This document shows, one piece after another, positions 51,636 to 62,714 of a stretch of DNA of 64,000 nt. The notes under the pieces were generated by a model. It saw nothing but the letters and a program-made list of their open reading frames with translations, searched no databases and was not told the origin of the DNA. Each line of letters opens with the position of its first letter. The stretch's first letter is position 1. The stretch is from Metarhizobium sp964253915. GTDB taxonomy: Bacteria > Pseudomonadota > Alphaproteobacteria > Rhizobiales > Rhizobiaceae. The stretch is from positions 248,001-312,000 of the forward strand of contig NZ_CAXUSG020000001.1 in the NCBI RefSeq assembly GCF_964253915.1, in the 5' to 3' direction. A program made the position numbers and the translations under genes.

Positions 51636-53969
51636 ATGAGCAACCTGGCACAGCTTCAAAAACGCCTTTCAGCGGCCTTCGGCCCGGCTGGCGGTTCGCA
51701 TGTCCCCCAGGATGACGGCCAGACGGTCGTCTCCCCGGCCTTCGCCCGTTACGACGAAGTGCATGCCGCGGAACCCGATCTGGTGGCGCCACCGGCGACG
51801 GAAGGCGATGGCGACGGGGTGGCCCGTCTCTGGCTCGGCGGCGGCGGCATGCTGGTTGCGGCATTCATCCTCGCCATGGGGCTGGGCACCGGTTTTTACA
51901 CCCTTTGCGGCGCGCTCGGCGCGGTGCTTTTCGGCGCGGCGCTGATTTACGTTCTCCAGCGGCCGACGCCTGTCATGGTCCCGTGGGCCGAAAAGCCGCT
52001 GGCGGCGGCGCAGAAGCGCCAGGAAGAGATCTGGCAGGACCAGCGCTGGGAGCAGGACGAGAATGTCGGCCTGCTCGGCTCCATCCACGATGCGCTCGGC
52101 GACATCGCGCTGGTGCGCGACATGAACCGCCGTATCGTCTACGCCAACGACACGTTTCGTACGTTGACCGGCTGCGTTGCGCCTGAGGGGCGCAGCTGCG
52201 AGGAGATCGGTCTGGCCTTCCGGCCGGAAGCGGAGCCTTATCGTTTCGACGTCGAGATCGCCACGCCCTTCGGCCAGCGCATCTTCGTCTGGCACGATGT
52301 CATCGCCCGCGATGCCACCACAGGCCAGCTCAAGATCCGCAGCATCGCCCGCGATGTGACCGAGGAGCGCTTGTCGGCAAAGAGCCGCGAAGCGGCCCGC
52401 ATCAAGGCGGAAAACACATCGGCGGCAAAATCCCGCCTGCTGGCGACCGTCAGCCATGAAATCCGTACGCCGCTCAGCGGCATTCTCGGCATGGGCCATC
52501 TGCTTGGCCAGACCAAAATGACCGCCGAGCAGATGAATTATGTCAACGGCATCCGTGAATCCGGCCAGGCGCTGTCGCAACTGGTGCAGGACTTGCTCGA
52601 TTTCTCGACCATCGAAGTCGGCCGATTCCACCTGCATCCGCGGGCGGAATCGGTGCGGCACCTGATCGAAGGGGTCGTGGAGATGTTGTCGCACCGTGCC
52701 CATGAAAAGGAAATCGAGATCGCCTCGGCTGTCTCGCCCGATATTCCCGACGTGCTGAATTTCGATCCCGCCCGGCTGCGCCAGGTGTTGTTCAACGTCA
52801 TCGGCAATGCCGTGAAGTTCACCCATGCCGGCGGCGTGCTCGTTGCTGCCACATTCGATGGTCAGCATCTGGTGATCACCGTCGAAGACACCGGTGCGGG
52901 CATGACTGCGGAAGAGCAGGCGCGTATCTTCGGCGAATTCGAGCAGGCCGGCAATGCCAGCGACAAGAGCGCCGGTACCGGCCTCGGCCTGTCGATTTCG
53001 GCGCGCATCATGCGTGAATTCGGTGGCTCGCTCAGCGCCGTCAGCGAAAAAGGCAAGGGCAGTATCTTTTCCATCCGCCTGCCGCACCAGTTGAAGGGCG
53101 AGAACCGTAGCCGTTCGCTTCGCGAGAGCGAGTTGCGCGGCAATGCCGTGCTCGTCATGGCGCCGACCGGCCCCGCCAGCCGCGCGATCCTGACGACGAT
53201 CGAAGCGCTCGGCGGACGCGCGGTGCTGGCGTCTAGCCTCGCGGCGACGGAAGCAGCCCTGTTGCAGGCGGAGGAAGCCGGCACGCCGTTTACCGATGTC
53301 ATCGTCGATCATCGCCTGGCTGCTGTTTTCTACGAACAGGTGGCTGGCCGCGCCGATGTCGCGCGGCTGCGCTCGATTTTCCTGGTCAATCCGGAGGAAC
53401 GCAATTCCCAGCCCCAGGGCGTTTTCGACGCCTGGCTTATCCGGCCGTTGCGCGAGCGCTCGCTGGTCGATGTGTTGCGCGGCCGCATGCGCGGCATGGA
53501 AAAGCGCGACGCGCTCAACGACAACCAGCCGGGCCTGGGAGCGCCGGTGGTGCAGAAGCCGGCAACCGGCCTGTCTATCCTGCTGGCAGAAGACGATCCG
53601 ATCAATGCCATGCTGGTGCGGGCAACCCTGGAGAAGGGCGGCCACAAGGTTCGATTGGTGCAGGATTTCGCAGCCCTGCTCGATGCCGTCGGCGAAGCGG
53701 AATTTCCGGATCTGATCATCACCGATCTCAACATGCCGGGCGGCGACGGCATGGAAGCGCTTGCCCGCATCCGCGCCACGGAGCGCCAGCAGGGCCACGT
53801 CGCCGTGCCGGTCATCGTGCTCTCGGCCGATGGGCGCGAGGAGGTGCGGCGTCTGGCCTTGCTCAATGGCGCCAACCGTATGTTCACCAAGCCGATCGAT
53901 CCGGTCCGCCTGCTGGACGAAGTGCAGGCACTCGGCCCGATGCGCACGGTGTGGACCGAGGCAAAGTGA
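51636..53969 (+). CDS. Hybrid sensor histidine kinase/response regulator with PAS domain
   Basis: A 777-residue hybrid kinase. Two hydrophobic segments at about 68-108 (MLVAAFILAMGLGTGFYTLC, ALGAVLFGAALIYVL) anchor it. PAS-like domain at about 145-250 (LVRDMNRRIVYANDTFRTLT), then the HisKA dimerisation helix with phospho-accepting SHEIRTPLSGILG. The ATPase domain has N-box FNVIGNAVKFTHAGG, G1 VEDTGAGM and G2 GTGLGLSI. A degenerate receiver-like segment lies at 500-620, and the C-terminal receiver has LLAEDDPINA and the phospho-acceptor Asp in IITDLNMPGGDG. No cognate output gene is adjacent; olsB follows 90 nt downstream. Confidence 0.93.
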   Translation: MSNLAQLQKRLSAAFGPAGGSHVPQDDGQTVVSPAFARYDEVHAAEPDLVAPPATEGDGDGVARLWLGGGGMLVAAFILAMGLGTGFYTLCGALGAVLFGAALIYVLQRPTPVMVPWAEKPLAAAQKRQEEIWQDQRWEQDENVGLLGSIHDALGDIALVRDMNRRIVYANDTFRTLTGCVAPEGRSCEEIGLAFRPEAEPYRFDVEIATPFGQRIFVWHDVIARDATTGQLKIRSIARDVTEERLSAKSREAARIKAENTSAAKSRLLATVSHEIRTPLSGILGMGHLLGQTKMTAEQMNYVNGIRESGQALSQLVQDLLDFSTIEVGRFHLHPRAESVRHLIEGVVEMLSHRAHEKEIEIASAVSPDIPDVLNFDPARLRQVLFNVIGNAVKFTHAGGVLVAATFDGQHLVITVEDTGAGMTAEEQARIFGEFEQAGNASDKSAGTGLGLSISARIMREFGGSLSAVSEKGKGSIFSIRLPHQLKGENRSRSLRESELRGNAVLVMAPTGPASRAILTTIEALGGRAVLASSLAATEAALLQAEEAGTPFTDVIVDHRLAAVFYEQVAGRADVARLRSIFLVNPEERNSQPQGVFDAWLIRPLRERSLVDVLRGRMRGMEKRDALNDNQPGLGAPVVQKPATGLSILLAEDDPINAMLVRATLEKGGHKVRLVQDFAALLDAVGEAEFPDLIITDLNMPGGDGMEALARIRATERQQGHVAVPVIVLSADGREEVRRLALLNGANRMFTKPIDPVRLLDEVQALGPMRTVWTEAK

Positions 53970-54059
53970 GGGCGTCCGTCGCTCCGCGACGGGATGTCAC
54001 TTTATTGTCGCATAGAAGTGGTTTATGACGCTGAGTGCAATGGTAGCGGATGAATCGCC

Positions 54060-54935
54060 ATGACCTTAGAGCTTTTGAACCGCGATATATCGGCCGATCA
54101 AGTGCAGACCAGCACCACTGCCAAGCCGGCAGGGACGGATGTTCTGGGGCGGATCGGCACGCTGGAAACGCGTCTGGCCCGCAACGACCGTGAGATCGAG
54201 GCTGCACAGCGCATCCGCTACAAGGTGTTCGTCGAAGAGATGAACGCCACCATCTCCCCCGATGCCATGCGCCTGCGCCGCGACTTCGACAGCTGGGATC
54301 TGATCTGCGATCATCTGCTTGTGGTCGACAATGCCATCGAAGGCGACATCGAGGACCAGATCGTCGGAACCTACCGACTGCTGCGTCAGGAGATTGCGCT
54401 GGCCAAGGGCGGTTTTTATTCCGCATCGGAATTCATGATCGATCAGCTGATCGAAAACCACCCGGACAAGCGGTTCATGGAGCTGGGCCGCTCCTGCGTG
54501 CTGCCGGATTACCGCACCAAGCGTACGGTCGAACTGCTGTGGCAGGGCAACTGGGCCTATGCGCTGAAGCACGGCATGAGCGCCATGTTCGGCTGCGCCT
54601 CCTTCCATGGCGTGTTTCCGGAAGAACATGCGCTGGCCCTGTCCTTCCTGCACCACAATGTCGCCGCCCGCGACGCGTGGGCCGTCAAGGCACGTCCGGA
54701 GCTTTACCACAATATGGACCTGATGCCGGCTGAAGGCATCAACGCCCGCAAGGCGCTGATGGCGATGCCGCCGCTGATCAAGGGCTATCTGCGCCTCGGC
54801 GCCATGGTGGGCGAAGGTGCGGTCATCGACCATGCCTTCAACACGACCGACGTGCTGATCGTCCTGCCGATCGCTTCGATTTCGGATCGCTACATCAATT
54901 ATTACGGCGCCGATGCCGGTCGCTTTGCGAGCTGA
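54060..54935 (+). CDS. olsB: Ornithine-acyl[ACP] N-acyltransferase OlsB
   Basis: A 291-residue acyltransferase of the GNAT-like OlsB family. It transfers a 3-hydroxyacyl group from ACP to ornithine, the first step of phosphate-free ornithine-lipid synthesis in the inner membrane. Characteristic segments: AAQRIRYKVFVEEMNATISP, RFMELGRSCVLPDYRTKRTV, and FGCASFHGVFPEEHALALSF. Placement before the malic enzyme and mutS matches rhizobial chromosomes as I recall them. olsA is not in the window. Confidence 0.88.
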   Translation: MTLELLNRDISADQVQTSTTAKPAGTDVLGRIGTLETRLARNDREIEAAQRIRYKVFVEEMNATISPDAMRLRRDFDSWDLICDHLLVVDNAIEGDIEDQIVGTYRLLRQEIALAKGGFYSASEFMIDQLIENHPDKRFMELGRSCVLPDYRTKRTVELLWQGNWAYALKHGMSAMFGCASFHGVFPEEHALALSFLHHNVAARDAWAVKARPELYHNMDLMPAEGINARKALMAMPPLIKGYLRLGAMVGEGAVIDHAFNTTDVLIVLPIASISDRYINYYGADAGRFAS

Positions 54936-54990
54936 AGCCTGTCGTTAGCCGAACGGCTGCACAGCTGCTGATAAACGCAAAAACCTCTCT

Positions 54991-55097
54991 TCCGTCACCC
55001 TCGGGCTTGGCCCGAGGATCTGCCGTCGTATCCTAAGTCGTTGACGATAAAGGCATGTCTGGCGTGATCGGCACAAGGCCGAGCATGACGGTGCCGG
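54991..55097. repeat. Rhizobial intergenic repeat, family C (single copy here)
   Basis: GTCACCCTCGGGCTTGGCCC begins with the perfect hairpin CCTCGGGC-TTG-GCCCGAGG (54999-55017) followed by ATCTGCCG. The far end reads GGCACAAGGCCGAGCATGAC, a diverged inverted counterpart. It resembles the CCTCGGGCTTGxCCCGAGG repeat widespread in alphaproteobacteria and lies between the convergent olsB and malic enzyme genes. Confidence 0.75.
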
Positions 55098-55130
55098 GAA
55101 AATGGCCCTCACCGGCACCTTCAAAAACGA

Positions 55131-57416
55131 TCAGGTCCCGGCATTGTAGGCGGCGATGGCCGCCATGTTGACGATGTCGCTGTCCTTTGCGCCCATTGAG
55201 GTGATCTGCACCGACTTGTCGAGGCCGACGAGCAGCGGGCCGATGACGGTGGAGCCACCGAGTTCCTGCAGCATCTTCGTCGAGATCGAGGCCGAGTGGA
55301 AGGCGGGCATGACGAGCACGTTGGCCGTGCCGGAGAGCCGGCAGAACGGGTACTGCTCCATTACCTTGCCGTTCAACGCCACGTCGGCAGCCATTTCACC
55401 GTCATACTCGAAGTCGACGCGACGACGGTCGAGGATCTTCACCGCCTCGCGGACACGCTCGGAACGCTCGCCGGTCGGATGGCCGAAGGTGGAATAGGCA
55501 AGCATTGCCACGCGCGGCTCGTAACCCATGCGCCGGGCAATCCCGGCGGCTTCCTCGGCGATATCGGCCAGCTCTTCTGCCGACGGCATGTCGTGGACCG
55601 CCGTATCGGCGACGAACACCGTGCGGCCGCGGGTCAGCGCCAGCGAAACGCCGATCACCCGGTGTCCCGGCTTGGCGTCGATACAGCGACGCACTTCTTC
55701 CAGCGCGGTGGAGTAGTTGCGGGTCGTGCCCGTCACCATGGCGTCGGCATCGCCGAGCGCCACCATGCAGGCCGCAAAATGGTTGCGGTCGGTCTTGATC
55801 AGCCGCTGCACGTCGCGCAGCAGATACCCTTTCCGCTGCAGCCGGGCATAGAGGAAGTCGGTATAGGCTTCGACACGTGTGGAAATGCGGGCGTTGACGA
55901 TCTCGATGCCCGGACGGTCGAGTTCGATGCCGGCGCGTTCCGCCGTGGCGCGGATCAGGTCCTCGCGGCCGAGCAGCACGGCGGTGCCGAGCTGCTGGTT
56001 GGCGTAGGAGATCGCCGCGCGCATGACCTGCTCTTCCTCCGCCTCGGCGAAGACGACGCGCTTGGGATGGCGGCGCACGCGCTCATAAAGCCGCTGCAAT
56101 GTCGAGGCGATCGGATCGCGGCGCGCGGACAGTTCGCGGCCATAGGCTTCCAGGCTTGGAATATCGCGGCGGGCGACACCGCTATCGATCGCCGCCTTCG
56201 CCACGGCCATCGGGATTGCCGAAATGAGCCGGGGATCGAAGGGCACTGGGATGATGTATTGCGGCCCGAACCGTGGGCGAACCCCCTGATAGGCGGCGGC
56301 GACGTCGTCCGGCACATCCTCGCGGGCAAGGCTTGCCAGCGCCCGAGCGGCGGCGATCTTCATCGCGTCGTTGATCGTCGAGGCGCGCACGTCGAGTGCG
56401 CCGCGGAAGATGTAGGGGAAACCGAGCACGTTGTTGACCTGGTTCGGATAGTCCGAGCGGCCGGTCGCCATGATCGCGTCGTCGCGGATGCGGGCGACTT
56501 CTTCCGGGGTGATTTCCGGGTCGGGATTGGCCATGGCGAAGATGATCGGCTTCGGTGCCATGGAGCGGATCATGTCTTCGGTGAAGGCGCCCTTCTGCGA
56601 CAAGCCGAAAACGACGTCGGCGCCGTTCATCGCTTCTTCCAATGAGCGGCGGTCGGTCTTGACCGCATGCGCCGATTTCCACTGGTTCATGCCTTCGGTG
56701 CGGCCCTGGTAGATGACGCCCTTGGTGTCGCAGAGGATGATGTTTTCCGGGTTGAAGCCCATCGACTTGATCAGCTCGACGCAGGCGATGGCCGCGGCAC
56801 CCGCGCCGTTGCAGACGAGGCGCGTGGTTTTCAGGTCGCGGCCGGTCAGCTCCAGCGCGTTGATCAGGCCGGCGGCGGCGATGATGGCGGTGCCGTGCTG
56901 GTCGTCATGGAAGACGGGGATGTCCATCAGCTCGCGCAGGCGGCTTTCGATGATGAAACATTCCGGCGCCTTGATGTCTTCAAGGTTGATGCCGCCGAAG
57001 GAGGGGCCGAGGTAACGCACGCAGTTGATGAACTCGTCGACATTTTCCGTATCGACTTCGAGGTCGATGGAATCGACATCGGCAAACCGCTTGAAGAGCA
57101 CGGACTTGCCTTCCATCACCGGCTTGGAGGCCAGCGCACCCAAATTGCCAAGGCCGAGGATCGCCGTGCCGTTGGAAATGACCGCCACCATGTTGCCGCG
57201 TGTTGTATAGTCGTAGGCGGTGGCCGGATCTGCGGCGATCGCCTTGACGGGAACGGCAACGCCGGGGGAATAGGCGAGCGACAGGTCGCGTTGCGTCGCC
57301 ATCGGCTTGGTGGGCGTGATCTCCAGCTTGCCGGGCCGTCCCTGGGAATGAAAATCCAGCGCTTCCTGTTCCGTCACGATGGCGCGTGTCCGCCGGCCCT
57401 TGTCTGCTTCCGACAT
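55131..57416 (-). CDS. maeB: NADP-dependent malic enzyme with C-terminal phosphotransacetylase-like domain
   Basis: A 761-residue malic enzyme of the long rhizobial type, converting malate to pyruvate, CO2 and NAD(P)H. N-terminal catalytic half: SPGVAVPVKAI, VISNGTAILGLGNLGALASK (substrate/Mn site), and FHDDQHGTAIIAAAGLINAL. NAD(P) site: LVCNGAGAAAIACVELI. The C-terminal 330 residues resemble phosphotransacetylase (GTTRNYSTALEEV, PFCRLSGTANVLVMPAFHSA) and have no known activity in these enzymes. Gene order next to mutS-glnD suggests the NADP form (Tme of Ensifer); cofactor use is not proven by sequence here. Confidence 0.94.
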   Translation of the reverse strand: MSEADKGRRTRAIVTEQEALDFHSQGRPGKLEITPTKPMATQRDLSLAYSPGVAVPVKAIAADPATAYDYTTRGNMVAVISNGTAILGLGNLGALASKPVMEGKSVLFKRFADVDSIDLEVDTENVDEFINCVRYLGPSFGGINLEDIKAPECFIIESRLRELMDIPVFHDDQHGTAIIAAAGLINALELTGRDLKTTRLVCNGAGAAAIACVELIKSMGFNPENIILCDTKGVIYQGRTEGMNQWKSAHAVKTDRRSLEEAMNGADVVFGLSQKGAFTEDMIRSMAPKPIIFAMANPDPEITPEEVARIRDDAIMATGRSDYPNQVNNVLGFPYIFRGALDVRASTINDAMKIAAARALASLAREDVPDDVAAAYQGVRPRFGPQYIIPVPFDPRLISAIPMAVAKAAIDSGVARRDIPSLEAYGRELSARRDPIASTLQRLYERVRRHPKRVVFAEAEEEQVMRAAISYANQQLGTAVLLGREDLIRATAERAGIELDRPGIEIVNARISTRVEAYTDFLYARLQRKGYLLRDVQRLIKTDRNHFAACMVALGDADAMVTGTTRNYSTALEEVRRCIDAKPGHRVIGVSLALTRGRTVFVADTAVHDMPSAEELADIAEEAAGIARRMGYEPRVAMLAYSTFGHPTGERSERVREAVKILDRRRVDFEYDGEMAADVALNGKVMEQYPFCRLSGTANVLVMPAFHSASISTKMLQELGGSTVIGPLLVGLDKSVQITSMGAKDSDIVNMAAIAAYNAGT

Positions 57417-57528
57417 ATTTCCTCTACCTAGCTGTGGGCAGCCGCTTGATCGACCGTCCTTCTTATTGTGTTCGTTCCACTCGGGCCGTTATGTTGCATG
57501 ACTTTCCCGACATGAAAACAGCTAGATC

Positions 57529-60270
<2,742 letters not shown>

Positions 60271-60287
60271 TTGTGCTCCGGTGCTGT

Positions 60288-60431
60288 TGCCCCTCACCCT
60301 AACCCTCTCCCCGTGAAACGGGGAGAGGGGACTTGCCTCATGTGACGCTGATGACTGGGGAAACTGGTGCGGCATATCCCCCTTCTCCCCGTGAAACGGG
60401 GAGAACGTGCCCGGCAGGGCGGATAAGGGGC
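60288..60431. repeat. GC-rich intergenic palindromic repeat, family B, copy 4
   Basis: CTCTCCCCGTG/ACGGGGAGAG around AA, then CTTCTCCCCGTG/ACGGGGAGAA, bounded by CCCCTCACCC and GGATAAGGGG. It is closest to copy 1 (both have the CCTAACCC segment and CGGCATATCC). It lies between the convergent mutS and hydrolase genes. Confidence 0.85.
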
Positions 60432-60448
60432 CTCCCGCGAACCGCTCG

Positions 60449-61492
60449 TCACTTCTCCAGCAACGTCTTGCGCAGGAAGATGGCGGTCTGGAAGAAGATC
60501 TGCTTGTGCAGTTCAACGCGCGGAATGTCGCCGCCGTCTTCGCAGATCGGTTCTTCCTCGCCGTAACGCTTCAGCACCTCGGCACCGTTCGGATTGCACA
60601 CGCCGAGGAAGGTGAAGTGCGTGGCGGCGGGAATGGCCGCATATTTGGCGCCTGGAATTTCCTTGAACATCTGATCGGAACGGACGCCGGGCATGATGGC
60701 GTCACCCTCGCCGAGATTGATCACCAGTGTTGGCACGGCCATCGTCTTCAGGCTGTCGGGCTGGTAGGCCATGGCAAAACCGGGATCGACGGCGACGAGG
60801 GCGGAAAGGCGCGGGTCACGATAGCTGCCTTCGAATGCCGTGCGGTCCACCTTCGACAAATCGACGCCGCCGCGCAAAAACCAGTTGCAGCGGCCATCCT
60901 TGCCGTCCGCCGTCTGGCAATAATCGCCGAAGGCACTGAGCGAGGCCTGCGCGCCGGCCGCCAGCATCATGCTGGTGCCGCCAAGCGAAAAGCCGATGCC
61001 GCCGATGCGGTCCTTGTCGATGACCGTGGACCAGTCCGGATCGGCGAGCAGCGTATCGATCAGGGCGGAAATATCCTGCGGCCGCTCCCAGATCTTGAAG
61101 CTTTCGACCGGAATGGAATCGCCTGACGTGCTGTGCAGGTGGTTGGGAGCGGCGACGATGAAGCCGTTGCGGGCAAGCTCGGTCGACAGCCAGCCGAGCG
61201 AGGCGGCATTGCCGCCCGAGCCGTGGCTAAGGATCACCAGCGGGAATTTTTCCTGAACGGGCGTGGCGTTGCGCCGGGCCGGCACGCCGGTCCACAGATC
61301 GTCGGCGCCAAGCGTGTAGGCATCGCCATCCTGTTTGGCGGGGTAGGTGATCAGCACGGATTCGGCAGCCGCGCGGTGCGATGGGGTGATGGTGATCCAT
61401 TTCGTGCCGGCCTCGAAGGCGGCGGCCGGGGTCAGGGCGTCGATCAGCGTCGTGGCGACGGTGAAGACCGAGATGACGAGAGTGTGGAGCAT
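60449..61492 (-). CDS. Secreted alpha/beta hydrolase (PAF-acetylhydrolase/dienelactone hydrolase-like)
   Basis: A 347-residue exported hydrolase. Signal peptide HTLVISVFTVATTLIDALTP with cleavage near AAAFEA. Oxyanion region LVILSHGSGGNAASLGWLST, nucleophile Ser in GGIGFSLGGTSM, acid in VDPGFAM or the VINLGEGDAI strand, and catalytic His in AATHFTFLG. Similar proteins are called platelet-activating factor acetylhydrolase-like; substrate unknown, probably an ester or lipid. Divergent from an AraC-type regulator 125 nt away, which may control it. Confidence 0.86.
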   Translation of the reverse strand: MLHTLVISVFTVATTLIDALTPAAAFEAGTKWITITPSHRAAAESVLITYPAKQDGDAYTLGADDLWTGVPARRNATPVQEKFPLVILSHGSGGNAASLGWLSTELARNGFIVAAPNHLHSTSGDSIPVESFKIWERPQDISALIDTLLADPDWSTVIDKDRIGGIGFSLGGTSMMLAAGAQASLSAFGDYCQTADGKDGRCNWFLRGGVDLSKVDRTAFEGSYRDPRLSALVAVDPGFAMAYQPDSLKTMAVPTLVINLGEGDAIMPGVRSDQMFKEIPGAKYAAIPAATHFTFLGVCNPNGAEVLKRYGEEEPICEDGGDIPRVELHKQIFFQTAIFLRKTLLEK

Positions 61493-61617
61493 CGTGCATT
61501 CCTAGTGTGGTTGAGGATGCTCGGGAGAAAATGCCATACCCCTCGTTCTTTCGACCTCGAACGTGATAGAGGTCTCCCGGATCATGATGTCGGTCGTCCT
61601 CTTTACGGGTTCCTAGC

Positions 61618-62616
61618 GTGCTTTCCGTTCCCTTGCCCTTCATCGTCGGCCTTGCCGTGGCGCTGACGCTCTATCGCAGCCTGAGGGGTGTCGAGGCGCC
61701 AGGGTCGCGTGGCTATTTCATTGCCTTCCTGTTGCTCTATGCGCTGCAGGGCATGATTGTTGGCCTGCGTTTCGGCTATGGCATTCAGGTGCTGGAGCCG
61801 GTGCAGCCGGTCACGGCCTCGATCATGCCGCCGCTCGCTTTCCTGGCCTTCCGGGCGCTGGCGGAGCCGCCGCCGCAAAGGCCATGGCTGCATATCGCCG
61901 GCCCGCTGGCGATGCTTTCCGCAATGATGGTCGATACCAACTGGGTCGATCCACTGCTGCTTTTCCTCTTCTCCTTCTATGGCATCGCGCTGTTCCGCCT
62001 GACGCTGGTTCCTGACGGCGCCATGGTGGCGGCGCCGTTCCACCGCGCCGGGCCGGTGCTCAGGGCAGCGCGGCTGACGGCCGGCCTGATGCTGTTCTTT
62101 GCCGTCAGCGATGCGGGTCTGGCGCTGTATACGACCCATTACGGCAATAGCGATGTGCCGTCGGCGGTGGGCCTGATGAACCTCGCCGTCGTTGCCGGGC
62201 TGCTGATCTACTATCTCTCCGGTGACATCCTGCCGGCCGCCACGCCGGTCGCAGCGCCGGTGGGGCATGTCAGCGATATGGACCAGGCCCTGTTGGCGCA
62301 GGTTACGGCGGCGCTGGATGAGGGCGCAATCTACAAGGATGAAAATCTCAGCCTCGCCAAGCTGGCCCGCAAGGCCGGCATGCCGTCACGCGAGGTCTCG
62401 GCCGTCATCAATCGCGCCGCCGGCATCAATGTGTCGCAATTCGTCAACAACCGTCGTGTCGCGGAAGCCTGCCGGCTGCTGCGCGATACGTCCTCGCCGA
62501 TGACAGACATCATGTTCGCTTCGGGTTTCGGCACCAAGTCCAACTTCAACCGGGAATTCCGGCGCGTCACCGGCGCAAGCCCGCGCCAATGGCGTGCAAG
62601 CGGCAAGCGGTTGTGA
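61618..62616 (+). CDS. AraC-family regulator with N-terminal membrane domain
   Basis: A 332-residue protein. The first 205 residues contain about six hydrophobic helices (VPLPFIVGLAVALTLYRSLR, GYFIAFLLLYALQGMIVGLR, MNLAVVAGLLIYYLSGDILP). The last 110 residues are an AraC DNA-binding domain (LSLAKLARKAGMPSREVSAV, MTDIMFASGFGTKSNFNREF, then RRVTGASPRQWR). It should read a membrane or periplasmic cue and bind DNA while membrane-bound. GTG at 61618 is the apparent start. Divergent from the secreted hydrolase, its likely target. Confidence 0.86.
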   Translation: MLSVPLPFIVGLAVALTLYRSLRGVEAPGSRGYFIAFLLLYALQGMIVGLRFGYGIQVLEPVQPVTASIMPPLAFLAFRALAEPPPQRPWLHIAGPLAMLSAMMVDTNWVDPLLLFLFSFYGIALFRLTLVPDGAMVAAPFHRAGPVLRAARLTAGLMLFFAVSDAGLALYTTHYGNSDVPSAVGLMNLAVVAGLLIYYLSGDILPAATPVAAPVGHVSDMDQALLAQVTAALDEGAIYKDENLSLAKLARKAGMPSREVSAVINRAAGINVSQFVNNRRVAEACRLLRDTSSPMTDIMFASGFGTKSNFNREFRRVTGASPRQWRASGKRL

Positions 62617-62714
62617 TAAGGCGGCGGCGCGACCTATATAGGAAACGAGTTGGCAAGGCTTCCGCACTATCCTCGGCGCCAGCCTGCCCACAGCCACAAT
62701 GAGGCGCTACCCGC

